Of a stretch of 64,000 bases of DNA, positions 30,934 through 40,988 are shown in pieces. The DNA is from Canna indica (Eukaryota > Streptophyta > Magnoliopsida > Zingiberales > Cannaceae). The translations under genes and the position numbers were made by a program. Numbering within the stretch: the stretch's first letter is position 1; the number at the start of each line of letters is the position of its first letter. The notes under the pieces are model-generated. The model was not told where the DNA came from. It saw only the letters and a list, made by a program, of their open reading frames with translations, and did not search any database. The DNA is taken from assembly GCA_034359265.1 (NCBI GenBank), contig CP136890.1:35837001-35901000 (forward strand), in the 5' to 3' direction.

Positions 30934-32504
30934 TGTAAGACCCGAAAAAAGTTTCCTAATATAAAAAACATCTATTTTGGTGCAGCGTGTCGGACCCGGG
31001 GGTAGTCGAGTTGAGCCTCAGGATCGCCTCAAGTGATAATATATAACTCGGCTAATGAATCATGAAGTTTATTGGATAATTAACTTTCCTTTTATAAAAT
31101 CATACCTTAAATTAAGTTAACTCGAGTCATGTTATGGGTTGGTTCGGAACTCGAGTCGAGTTCGGGTTTAGTCGAGTTCCAAGTATGACTTAAGTGAGCC
31201 TTGAAACCATCTTTGGAAAGATGGTTGAGGGGATAAGCCCCCCCCTCCCCCCATATGGCAGCCGTGCGACTCAACCATTGAGTCGCACAAGGCCGCAAGG
31301 GAGAAAGAGGAGAAGGAGCAAGAAGGGGGCTTAGGGCTTGGATCGATATGGAATTCACGTCGGCGTCGGAAAATCTCAAGTCGTCGTTACCCGATCCTTA
31401 TTTCTTGGCGATCTAGGTGAGTAGTTAAGGCTTTAACAGTTTGGGGGAGGCGGGTGGCCGAACCCTAGATGATAGGTCGAGTTCTCGCGATTTTTCCCGA
31501 CGATCCATGATTTCAATGATATGTACTCATTGTTTTATGATGTTTCTTATCGGATCTCACTGTTTTAATCGCCGATTTGCATATTTTTGGGGCTGCCGAG
31601 TCATGGGAAAAGGAGAAAGGTCATGCCGAAATTTTCCCCGATTCCCTTGACGGCGAGAAGGCCCTTAGATGCCCTTATACCACAGTTTTGATGTAGTCCT
31701 TTGAACTCCTCATTAATATGAAGCATGTCCCCTCTAAAGCCCCTTGAAGTGGCCGAATGAACCCTAAGATTCATGAAGAGGGTTTGGCCAAGGGTGAGGG
31801 GAAGGGTAAGTTGATCATTGGTATTTAAGAAGTATGTGGAATTGAAGAGACAAAGTATAGCTAAAGTCTCTTCCATTTTTCCCTACCCCAAGCACCTTGG
31901 CCGAGCAAGGTTTCCCTTGCTCATGGTTCGGCCAAGGTTGGGGAGAGGAGGAGAGACTACCCCAAGTATAGCTAAAGTCTCTTCCATCCGTTGAGGGTCT
32001 ATAGTCACATTAGAAATAAATTTTACCTCCTTGTAAATTCCTTTATTGCCTTATATGATATATATGCATGTCCGAGGCTTATATGGAGGTTCATTTGAGC
32101 CACTCACTGAGTCCCAAGTGGATTCACAGTTTATTTCAATTTTTGCAGAGCATGAGCAGTAGCTTGGTGTCGACATGGTGCAGCTGGAGGGCAGAGGCGG
32201 TGCCATATCTCGTAGCGACATCCATGAGTCTTAGACTAGTGCCTAGTTATGTTGGTTTTGTTTCTACACTGATGGTTGTAATTGAAAAGAATTTAAAACT
32301 TGATATTTGACTATTCGAATTTGATGTTGATGTTTCTATTTGTTTTGAAAAACTTATATACTGTGACTTGCAAACTTTTATAAAGTATGTTGAGTTTTCT
32401 TTCAGTCGATATGTCTTGGTTTTCTTAATGTTAGTGTAGATAGTAGGCTACAGGGCAGGATGTAGGCCCTGGCCGGTCACACTACCCTCAGTTGGGGTGT
32501 GACA
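30934..32504 (+). mobile_element. Solo LTR S1, internally deleted
   Basis: It begins TGTAAGACCCG and ends GGGGTGTGACA. The flanks are TCCAG (30929-30933) and TCCGG (32505-32509), a 5-bp duplication with one change. The family is that of S2 (45680-50569), but S1 is about 1 kb shorter because of a deletion near 31960-31985 repaired with copied filler. It sits only about 60 bp inside the hAT 1 end. The ORFs across it show no known protein. Confidence 0.85.
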
Positions 32505-33039
32505 TCCGGGCCGGGCCGGGCACGGCCCAACGGTGCAGGGGGCAAGACCAGCCTGAGCCCGAGACCGCCCAATCGGGCTCGGGCCAGACTCGAGCCGGCC
32601 CAAAAATTAAATATTTAATTTAAATTTTTAAATTTAAATGTTTAAAGTTTTAAATATTTAAAATTTTATTTTAAAAATTAATGATTACAGGTGAGTTTTG
32701 AACTTAGACCTCTAATTTTATTTGAGATAGTTTAACCATTGTACTAAGTTTTATTATATATTTTTAAATTCATTTTTTACATGTAACATTGTAATGCAGT
32801 ACAAATTAATAAAAAGATTTTTAAAAAATCAAATTATAATTAAATTTTTATTTATCATTAATACAAAAATATTCATCCAATTATAAAAATATTTTTTTTT
32901 AATATTATAATAGATCGCACCTTAAAAGTTTGCCTACGTACCTTCTATAGTTAAACTTGTACTCCCCAATAATTAACTATAGAAGGATCATATCTACGTA
33001 GTTCTTTTTACATTTTTAGTCACCCGTAGTCCCGGTGAT
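32505..33039. other. hAT 1 subterminal non-coding DNA
   Basis: 32505-32610 is GC-rich subterminal sequence split by S1. 32611-33039 is AT-rich with no coding signal and matches 41100-41480 of hAT 2. Confidence 0.65.
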
Positions 33040-35104
33040 TTAACTTGGACTTGGACCAGCAGCACCAGCTTCGCTTGTCTGAGCTTCCTCCTCTCCCGAT
33101 GATGAAGTGTCGTGTCCTCTCTTATCTTGTAATCTATCTTTAGCATCCAATCAGTCTTTTAAGCAAATGCACATTTCAACCATTTCTGCACTCATTCGGC
33201 TCCATCTTTCATTGAGAATTCTATTTCCTGCACTAAAACAAGACTCGGAAGCTACTACAGACACAGAAACAGTTACTATATCACGTTCCATGATGGAAAC
33301 AATAGGATACGCATTTTCTTATTTTTTCCACCGTGCTAAAATCTCATTATCATCTATTTCTTCAGAATGATTATGATCTAAAAAAAAAGTTATTCATTAA
33401 AATTAGTATATTTAGTTTTTTTTATCCTACGACCAAGTTGAGAATTAATACTATTTCCACTATCAACTCTTAATCTAGAAAAAGAAAATGTTGTCTTATT
33501 TGTAATTGTATCACCAAATTTTGAAGCGTAAAATACACATAGAATTCAATAAATTCAAAATTCTAATTTTTTTCTTCTTCAACATTATCTAATTCCATAT
33601 TCTTATAATAATCATCTAACAACATATTTAAACCATCAATTTTCATTTTAGGATCTAAACATATTGCTAAACAAAATAAAGTTGGTATATCTGACCAATA
33701 CTTTTTAAATTTAGATTCCATTAAAGAAATAATTTGTGCAAATAAAGGGTGATGTCTATATGAAGAAAATACTTCACTAATATGAACTATATGCGAAATA
33801 GTTAAATTATATGTAGGATAATAAACACCGGAAAGTTGTTCGATAGCTTTATTAAAAAGCTCTAAAATTTGAGTAATATACCCAGCAACTAACCAATCAT
33901 TATCATTAATTGGATCACCAAGCATATTATCATTGTAAAATATTGTAAGGATCTCTTGATATCTTGTAGTAGATATAAGCATATCATATGTTGAATTCCA
34001 TCTAGTAATAACATCACCATTCAATTTTTTAAATGCTTTATTAAAAGATTGACAAAAATTATTAAATTCTTGTGTTCTTATTTTTGAAGAACGCATATAT
34101 CTAATAACATCTCTTATTTTTTCTAACATATATATTTACTACTTTTAAACCATCTTGTACACATAAATTAAGAACATGACAAACACAACAAACATGAAAT
34201 AATTCACGTTCTAATACTGGCTTAAATAACTGTATAAGAGGAGGAATAGCAGCATCATTATTACTAGCATTATCAAAACTAATCAAAAAATTATTATCAT
34301 TTATATTATAGAAAGATGTTACAAATCTAATAGTAGAAAAAATGGCAACAGAAGTGTGTCGATATTCAAAAACTTTAAAACTAATTATTCTTTTTTGCAA
34401 AATAAAATTTTCATCAATCCAATGCGTAGTAGCACAAATGTAAGAATTAGTAGTACGTTGACTAGACCAAACATCAGATGTTAAAGAAATTTTGGATTTA
34501 TTATTTTGAAAACTAGTCATTATATTTTCTCTATATATAAAAAATAATATTAAAGCATCACTTTTCATTGTATTTCGAGTAATTTTTTTATATTTTGGTT
34601 GTAAAGTATTTTGAATCCAACTAGAAAATCTTGGTTGATCAACAAAACTAAAAGGAGATTCACTTTGAACAATTAATTTTGCAAGTTCTCGACGTTGAAA
34701 ATCATGATCATACGAAAAAGTGATTAAACCAGAAGAAGATAAATTAAAAATATGTTGAGCTTGAGGTAATAAATTAAGATAAATTAAACTAGAATAAGCG
34801 GAGCAACCTTATTGTCATGACCCTTTGCATGACGTAATAAATGACCAGGTCCTCTTGTTGTTGAAGCCGAAAGAATTTTTTGACATTTTTTGCACCGGGC
34901 TGTTGTTATGGTGCCATCAGGTTCAATAATTTTCTCAAAATATTCTCATACCATACTTTTTTTTCTACCTGATGGACATAAATTAATAGATTGACTTATC
35001 TCTATGTTTTAATTTTGTTGAGTTGTAGGAGTTGTAGGAGACATTTCTTCTAACATATTTGATCGAACTTGTGGAGTATACGCTGAAAAATCTCCATCCG
35101 CCAT
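33040..35104 (-). pseudogene. hAT 1 transposase, decayed
   Basis: The start ATG at 35104 matches the start in hAT 2. A BED-type zinc finger follows (CKKCQK, then RGPGHLLRHAKGHD, near 34900-34820). The RNase H-like catalytic region covers 34568-33563 (SLTSDVWSSQ with a catalytic Asp, FDNASNNDA, CHVLNLCVQDGL, TRWNSTYDML). The C-terminal dimerisation block is SESCFSAGNRILNERW near 33240. It would bind the ends and cut and paste the element. Breaks: a CAA to TAA stop, a TGG to TGA stop before the zinc finger, a phase change at about 34105-34130, and others near 33400-33560. The same phase change is in hAT 2. Confidence 0.85.
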
Positions 35105-35665
35105 TAGTAAAATTAAAAATATAAAATGTATAAATATTATACTAATCAATAAAACAAATTAAAGAGATTAAAAAAATTTGACAGCAATCTTGAATCCTTG
35201 TCTCCTTGATGAACTTAAAATGTTGTTGAGAATGATTGTAAATGAACTTAGATTATTGAGAGTAAGATAATTGAGAGTTGAGAATGAATCAATGAGAATT
35301 AAGAGTTGAGGGTTGAGAGTTGAGAGAAAGAGTTGAAAATGAAGATAGAAGAAATGAAGAAGAAGATAGGTATTTATAGGAAAAATTTAATTTAATTTTT
35401 AAACATTATCGGCCGAGCCGACCTAGGGGTGGCGTGCGCCAGGCCTACCCCGTGCTCGCCCAGAGCACGGCATGTGGACCATGGTCGGCCTGCGTGCCGT
35501 GCCGAGCATGGTCCGACTGTGGGCCGTGCTTAGCACGACCAGTGTGCCTAGCACGACCCGCGTGCCCAGGAGGCGAGCTCGGCCCGTCACTTGGGCACAG
35601 CCGTGCCGGGCCGGGCCCATGCCGCCCATGGTCTGGCCCAGCCCTTTGCCACCTCTACATGCTGC

Positions 35666-36329
35666 CTCTCATGAAGCTCATGAATCTCCTTGCCAACATT
35701 ACCATATCTTCAAAATCATCTGTCTCCTCATCGGATGATGAGGGTTCTTCAATCCGGTGTGATGCTTTTAAAGCAATATTCTTGCTTTTGGGGGCATCTT
35801 CCTCCTTGTATTGCTTCATATGGGTCTCATGAAGCTTCCTTACCTTCTTCTCTTCCCTTATGTCTCTACCAAGGTTAGCTAATCCGTTTGTAATATTTTG
35901 AAAGCGAGAATAATGGCATCAATAGATTCATGCGGTAACATTTTGAACATTTCATAATCATGCATGAATAGGTTTATCTTGGATTCCTTAACTTGTGAAG
36001 TCCCTTCATGTGTAGTCTTTAAGATTTTCCAAAGTTCATATGCCAACTTACAAGTGGAAATTCTATTAAATTCATTAATTGATAGGCCACAATATAGTGC
36101 ATTTCACGACCTTTGCATTTGCATTAAAGAGTCTAATTTCTTCTTGATCCCACTCATCCATATCTTTAGTTGGTTGTTTATACTCTACTTGGATCATTCT
36201 CCATACATCCATTCCTAGTGATTGAAGGAAGTCATTCATATGTATCTTCCAATAGGCATAGTTGTTTCCATCGAACAATGGTGGAGTATGACTAGAGGAC
36301 CCTTGAGCTAGTTGGATTTCACTAGACAT
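35666..36329 (-). pseudogene. Sirevirus 2 gag, 5' part
   Basis: ATG at 36329, 45 bases after the primer-binding site. It encodes the copia gag N-terminus: PPLFDGNNYAYWKIHMNDFL, then DEWDQEEIRLFNANAKV, ending in a frame break near 36080. The frame then continues in pieces (complement of 35700-36060) to the 8-bp duplication at the hAT 1 insertion. The plus-strand ORFs at 35434-35878 are shadows of hAT and gag DNA. Confidence 0.8.
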
Positions 36330-36372
36330 TTTAGATTGTAGGGTAGATGGTTAAATCTAATCCTACAATATT

Positions 36373-36384
36373 CCTCTAATACCA
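36373..36384 (-). promoter_or_regulatory. Primer-binding site of Sirevirus 2, mutated
   Basis: The minus strand reads TGGTATTAGAGG next to the 5' LTR, two changes from the canonical TGGTATCAGAGC. Confidence 0.8.
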
Positions 36385-36386
36385 AT

Positions 36387-37598
36387 TGTTGATCAAATAC
36401 CCACACTAGAGGAGGGGGGGTGAATAGTGTTGGGTGAGTTTTAACTTCTATTCGATTTATAATGCAACCAAATTAACGTGCTACTAGAGAGAGATGCTTG
36501 ATGAATAATAAATAGCAAATAAGCACAATCAAACAAGCAAAGCAAAGACGAGTAATCATAGTGGTTCGGCCAACCGCCTACTCCACTACCTTGGCTCCAC
36601 ACCATGGATTTCTAACCAACACTTTATAGACTATGTGTTTCCCTTTGAATACAACCGAGGCCTTCCTTCTCAACCCTTGAGAATGCCTCGAACCTATTCA
36701 CCTAGGCAAAACACAATTCTACAAAGCAAACCCTAAATGTTTACACTAGCACACCTAGCAAGCTAACAATGAAGAAACAAGTTCAAATAACAAGTAAAAT
36801 TACAACGAAAATAGCTAAAGAGTAAACCACAACTAAAAGCTCTTTTCCAAACCTTCAACGCCTCCAACTCCACAAGATGTTGAGGTCGAATCGAAGCCGG
36901 AGTCGAGGGAAGATGAGAGCTTGAGAGAAGTCATCGATCGAAGAAGCAAGCGCGAGCAAATCAAACTTAGAAGGCACAAATGTCACTTAGAAAGCTTTAT
37001 TGATAAGTTAAGAAGAATTAATGGAGGTCGGTGAGGGGTATTTAAAACCCATCACTCGGTAGTTCACTCCAACGGGCATTTTTCTGCCCGTTGGACACCG
37101 TTTGGTCGCTTGTCCATCGATCGACTAATCGACTGCCCAGCGACCGCGAGGCACTACCCTTTCCACCTTGTTCGATCGATCGACCGATCGATCGAATTGG
37201 CCACTGCCAATTTTTGGCTCTGTTTGGTCTATCAAATTGGCTACTGCCATTTTTTTTCCTCGTTCAGTCGACTGAACATGGGCTGAGGCTATTTTTTACA
37301 CTTATTTTGTTGCGCGCTTTGTTTCTGAGTTCCGTTACCAAGTTTTTACTTGGATAACATTACAAATATACTTGGGATATATTCCTAGGGATATATTACA
37401 TAGAATCTACTTGGTGATCTATGAACTCTACTCAATTTATGTAGCAGCCCTTTTTTGCCAATTTTTGCATTTCTCCAAGCGAAGTTCGTGCGCGTATCGT
37501 AACCTCAACCTAAAATCAAAACTTCACAAATATATTAAATACATGTTTGTTATCATCAAAATAGAGATCAAAGCCTAGGGGGAACCCTTGGGCCAACA
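36387..37598 (-). repeat. Sirevirus 2 5' LTR
   Basis: TGTTGATCAAATACC to TTGGGCCAACA, followed by TGGTT, the target duplication. Palindromic GATCGATCGACC blocks lie at 37115-37200. A degraded TATA-like TTTAAATACCCC (minus strand) is near 37040. It gives the uninterrupted reference for the insertion site of the young element. Confidence 0.9.
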
Positions 37599-37603
37599 TG
37601 GTT

Positions 37604-37880
37604 GTCTTCATCGTGTTCTGAGAGGTGGCGCTCATGTTCTGCCGATTGTTGTTCCTAGTACCGCATCAGGGCCTCGACTTGGTCTGTTAACCATCTGTTC
37701 TCCGCATAAAGATTGTTTATTAAGCACTAGGATTCTTCTGGTGAGAGGTTGGCTGGTGCCGGAGCGTTACTCCTCACTATTTCAACGTCTCCATGTAGCG
37801 GGGTAACGTCTCCACTAGGGGCGTTGCCTGCACGCGGTAGCGTTCGCCTGACTCCGGATTCCTACCATTGCAGGGTAGGT
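37604..37880 (-). pseudogene. Gypsy gag, 5' part
   Basis: On the minus strand this continues directly into 19139 once Sirevirus 2 is removed. It lies just inside the primer-binding site. Stops are present and the coding assignment rests on position; similarity is weak in this N-terminal part of Tat gags. Confidence 0.5.
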
Positions 37881-37892
37881 AAGATTATTCGG

Positions 37893-37907
37893 TCCCACGA
37901 TGGGCGC
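37893..37907 (-). promoter_or_regulatory. Gypsy primer-binding site
   Basis: The minus strand reads TTTGGCGCCCATCGTGGG beside the LTR. TGGCGCC-type primer-binding sites are common in plant gypsy elements of the Tat/Athila branch. Confidence 0.65.
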
Positions 37908-37909
37908 CA

Positions 37910-38115
37910 AATGTTCTTTCTTAATGTCAGAGCGATGAGGTCTGGTATGTCTCCTGGTTAGGTGCGACTCCTAGGGGGGCTACGAAAGACACTCTGACGC
38001 TCAAGTAAGAATGAGTTCCAAGTGAGGTAACCGAAAATTAGAATCTAGATGTACCTAGGAGCATCGTGTCTGTATATAGTGCAGGATAAGGGGTATTGGC
38101 GATGATACCACCAGG
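37910..38115 (-). repeat. Gypsy 5' LTR remnant
   Basis: It starts TGTTCTTTC after the primer-binding site. 38005-38115 matches 3100-3210. Beyond 38115 the match stops, so most of this LTR is deleted. Confidence 0.6.
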
Positions 38116-38690
38116 ATGAGGGGTAGTATACGAAGATGTATTAGGAATGAAATAACACAAGAGCTTTAGAGCTAAAAAATTAATGAAGAAAAATTTGGAC
38201 TTATAGAATATAAAAATTAATGGATAAAATTTTGGACTTAAGTGAACAATTAATAGAGAAGGATTTGGAGTTTTTTTTTAAAAAAAATAATTTTAAATTC
38301 ATCCATTATGAAAAAAAGTAAATAGTGCACTACAAAACTAGAGATAGATTTGAACGAACCTAAGACATAAACAAAACACATAACCACTAACCACTAAACT
38401 TTGATTAGATTGGTTAAAATATTTGAATTTGATCAAATCTATCCAATTTAATCATATTTCTTTTTTAAAACTACCAAATTATTTTTAATATTTAGTTTTT
38501 TGAAAAAATTTCAAGGGGACTCAATGCCCCCCAGTGGCCATAGTGTGGGTCTGCCCTTGTCTTAGTGTGGGTCTGCCCTTGTCTTGTATATAATACATCT
38601 TCAAGTTAATTTTTTCTTATGTTGTAGCATCAAGTATTATTACTATACTAAATGACAACTATTATTCTGGATGTATATGCAATTTTGTTT
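38116..38690. other. AT-rich unassigned DNA with a small duplication
   Basis: TAGTGTGGGTCTGCCCTTG occurs twice in a row near 38542-38583. AATGCCCCCCAGTGG at 38525 resembles a widespread plant repeat end. No gene. Confidence 0.4.
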
Positions 38691-39333
38691 CTTGATTAGT
38701 TAGGTAAGGTCTCAGTTCAACTTGATAAATGCGGAAGCGAATAAATAAGCTAATGATCACACAAATAAATCAATGCTAACACGATAGGATTTATAGTGGT
38801 TCAGTAACCCGCCTACTCGACTACCTAAGCACCCCGCTACATAAGAGCTGCTACAAAGAGGAATTCACCCGATATGTACGTTATGAATAAGCTCCCTATG
38901 GGGCCATGATTTACACTCATTAGTTGGATGAAAAGATTCGGAGACAGGGTAGCATGGTGAGGCTCTGTCATGCATTTGGTCCCTATGGGCCATGCTTTAC
39001 ACTCATTAGTTGGATGAAAAGATTCAGAAACAAGGCAACATGGTAAGGCTCTCCATTGTGCAGGCCACGGTGTCTAACAATTATAAATAATGTAATCATC
39101 AGTTAGGTTTTTTACTTCTTTTCCATCTTTGAAGCTCCATCTTGGGTTAGTCGATAGGTAGACAAAAGGAGAAGAATTTTCTTCTGGTCCGAGGATCACT
39201 CAGTGGCATCCAAAGCCAATAGCCTTTTCTGCTAGAATCTCTTGACAAGCAAGGTCACCGACCATGGATTAAATGCGATTAACCTTGCTTCTCACAATAA
39301 AGCAAGATTAGGTAACTGATTCTAGAAACTTCT
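38691..39333 (-). repeat. Copia LTR remnant, split by solo LTR B
   Basis: AAATGCGGAAGCGA, TTTATAGTGGTTCAG and CTACTCGACTACCTAAGCACC match the Sirevirus 1 LTR (3968-4075), so it is an older Sirevirus-type LTR. A block of about 95 bp around TTACACTCATTAGTTGGATGAAAAG is duplicated (38910 and 38998). The ACTTC at 39329-39333 is the insertion site of solo LTR B. Confidence 0.6.
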
Positions 39334-40731
39334 ATTGGCCTAAGGTTTTCTACATTGGTCTTAATCTCGGTTTAGATGATAACAAACATGGAATTAATAT
39401 TTCATTAAGAAATACTTTCAAGTTCTAAGTTGGTTAGCGCACGACGATCGCGATCGAAAAAATCGGAGAAATCGACAAGGACGTTCGTCGTCACTCGGGA
39501 TTCATCGGGAAGATAGAGTTTAGGTTTAGGGTATCTAGCATATGTTGTAAATCCTCATGATGATGCATAAGAACCTAAAAACCAAACCCAAACCCCAAAA
39601 CACGAAAACCCAAAAAATTAGAAAAGGCCCTGAAATTCACTAAGTTTAGGGAGCTCCTTGGAGGGCTACATAACCTAAATATTTTCTTGGCACCAAAAAT
39701 ATCAGTAATTGTTCCTTACATAAAAACTAGATAACGAGATATTTTTAAGGATTTTTTGGAAGCCTTTAGCCTACCCATATTTGACCCGGGAGATTGTAAA
39801 AGTTTCGGCTTTCGGAAATTTGTACTAGACCCCAAAAGTTAAATTTTGATTGTTAAGGATTTTTATTTTTTAGATATTTTTATTAAATCCAAATAGGGGG
39901 TAATCCTTATATAACATTTATGTTTTAAAGTTATTAACATTTCGAGCCGTTGAGCAATGTTTCACCTGATCACACTTCATGGCTCTATAAATACTGATGT
40001 CCCAACCTTTCTTTGACACTTTAGATCACTCCTAAACTCTATTGAGACATCCTTGATCATTCCCAAGCTTTCATTGAGCCATTACTTGGAGAAACCCTAG
40101 CTTTCCAACCTGTCTTTCTTGAGTTTGCCTTCAAGCTTGATTTGATTCACCACCAGGGCATCAAGAGGAGCTAGAATTCATTGTTTGGAGCTAAGTATAA
40201 GTTGTTTGATTTACTGCTCCATTAAGTTGTATATTTTCTTGTTTATTTCATTGTATTTGAGCTTGTGAATACCTAGGTTGTTAGGTCTTGAAATTGGGTG
40301 GTAGCCTTGGTGTTTGAGGCTTAAATCCACCGGTGTAAACTTAGTTTACTAGGATTAGTATTGTTGTCCTTTAAGTTTGAGGTGGGAGAGTGCTATCGGT
40401 AGGAAGGCGGGAAGTGCCTTCGGTTGGAGACTTTCCAGTGTAAAGTCCTTGTTGTAAAGAAAATGATATAATCTAGTAAACCTAGTTTGGAAATCCTAAG
40501 CGGGGTGCTTAGGTAGTGGAGTAAGCATTGTGACCAAACTACTATAAATAATTGTGTTAGCATTGTTTACCTTGCGTTTCCTCTTGCTTATCATTTATAT
40601 CTTGCTTCCACTTACTACTCGAATTGTGAATTACCTAAGTAGTTTGAGAAAACGTTTAAAACGAAATTAGGCAAAAAGATTTAGTTAACACACTATTCAC
40701 CCCCCCCTCTAGTGTGGCCATTTCACCAACA
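39334..40731 (+). mobile_element. Solo LTR B (Sirevirus 1 family)
   Basis: It begins TATTGGCC (a change from TGTTGG) and ends TTTCACCAACA. ACTTC is duplicated at 39329-39333 and 40732-40736. The start resembles the Sirevirus 1 LTR on the opposite strand (CTTAATCTCGGTTT, GATGATAACAAACATGGAA). There is no internal region. Confidence 0.85.
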
Positions 40732-40736
40732 ACTTC

Positions 40737-40980
40737 GAGAGCGGAACATGCTATTCTAGATAACACTTGTCACTACGTTATACCCGAGACTACTAAGCCA
40801 TGGAATTGATAGGAGTATACTATTTGTCCCCAATTTGCAGGAATATTTCCAAGTTACTTGATATTTTCAATATTTCTCACACATTTCATGTGGGGTTAGG
40901 ATCATGAGTCAGACTTTAGCATGACTCTTAGTTGGATGGGGTTAAGCTAAAAGACAAATAGCCCAACCTCTTCATAATTA
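40737..40980. other. Unassigned DNA between solo LTR B and hAT 2
   Basis: No gene or element terminus recognised. Probably the right part of the older sequence in which solo LTR B and hAT 2 landed. Confidence 0.4.
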
Positions 40981-40988
40981 CCTCCAAC

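Larger units (their letters stand above)
30872..35657 (-). mobile_element. hAT transposon 1
   Basis: It has ends TAGAGGTGGCAATGGGC and (inverted) GCCC...TTGCCACCTCTA. The exact 8-bp target duplication CATGCTGC is at 30864-30871 and 35658-35665, diagnostic of hAT. The subterminal DNA is very GC-rich (GGGCCGGGCC-type runs at 30890-30930, 32505-32610 and 35410-35650), while the interior is AT-rich. It carries a decayed transposase (33040-35104) and solo LTR S1 near its left end. It interrupts gag of Sirevirus 2. A sister copy is at 40989-44020. Confidence 0.9.
19140..37598 (-). mobile_element. Sirevirus 2: Ty1/copia element with four nested insertions
   Basis: The LTRs at 19140-24032 (split) and 36387-37598 begin TGTTG and end CCAACA. 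TGGTT is duplicated exactly at 19135-19139 and 37599-37603. Transcription would run on the minus strand: 5' LTR, primer-binding site, gag, protease, integrase, reverse transcriptase, RNase H, repeated PPTs, 3' LTR. Insertions are a gag-protease element (19870-23505), solo LTR S4 (24323-26783), a MITE (27733-28021) and hAT 1 (30872-35657). Removing these leaves roughly 7.5 kb. Protease, integrase and RT active-site motifs remain readable, but insertions and stops have inactivated it. Confidence 0.9.
3100..38115 (-). mobile_element. Old Tat-like Ty3/gypsy retrotransposon, split by two Sireviruses
   Basis: This is one minus-strand gypsy element that can be followed across two later insertions. 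At the right end is an LTR remnant (37910-38115), then a TGGCGCC-type primer-binding site (about 37893-37907) and the start of gag. Sirevirus 2 (19140-37598) interrupts gag, which resumes at 19139. Protease, reverse transcriptase, RNase H, a second RNase H and integrase follow down to 14045. Then come tandem-repeat arrays (13820-10908), Sirevirus 1 (3845-10902) and a 3' LTR remnant (3844-3100). The second RNase H and a long repeat-filled 3' region are hallmarks of the Tat/Ogre/Retand lineage. The 37980-38115 and 3100-3210 segments match each other, confirming both ends. All coding parts are broken by stops and frameshifts. The outer limits are approximate because both LTRs look truncated. Confidence 0.75.

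Noticed and set aside
35434..35832. 132-codon plus-strand ORF
   Set aside because: It spans the hAT 1 terminus into antisense Sirevirus gag; GC-rich subterminal repeats create the open frame.
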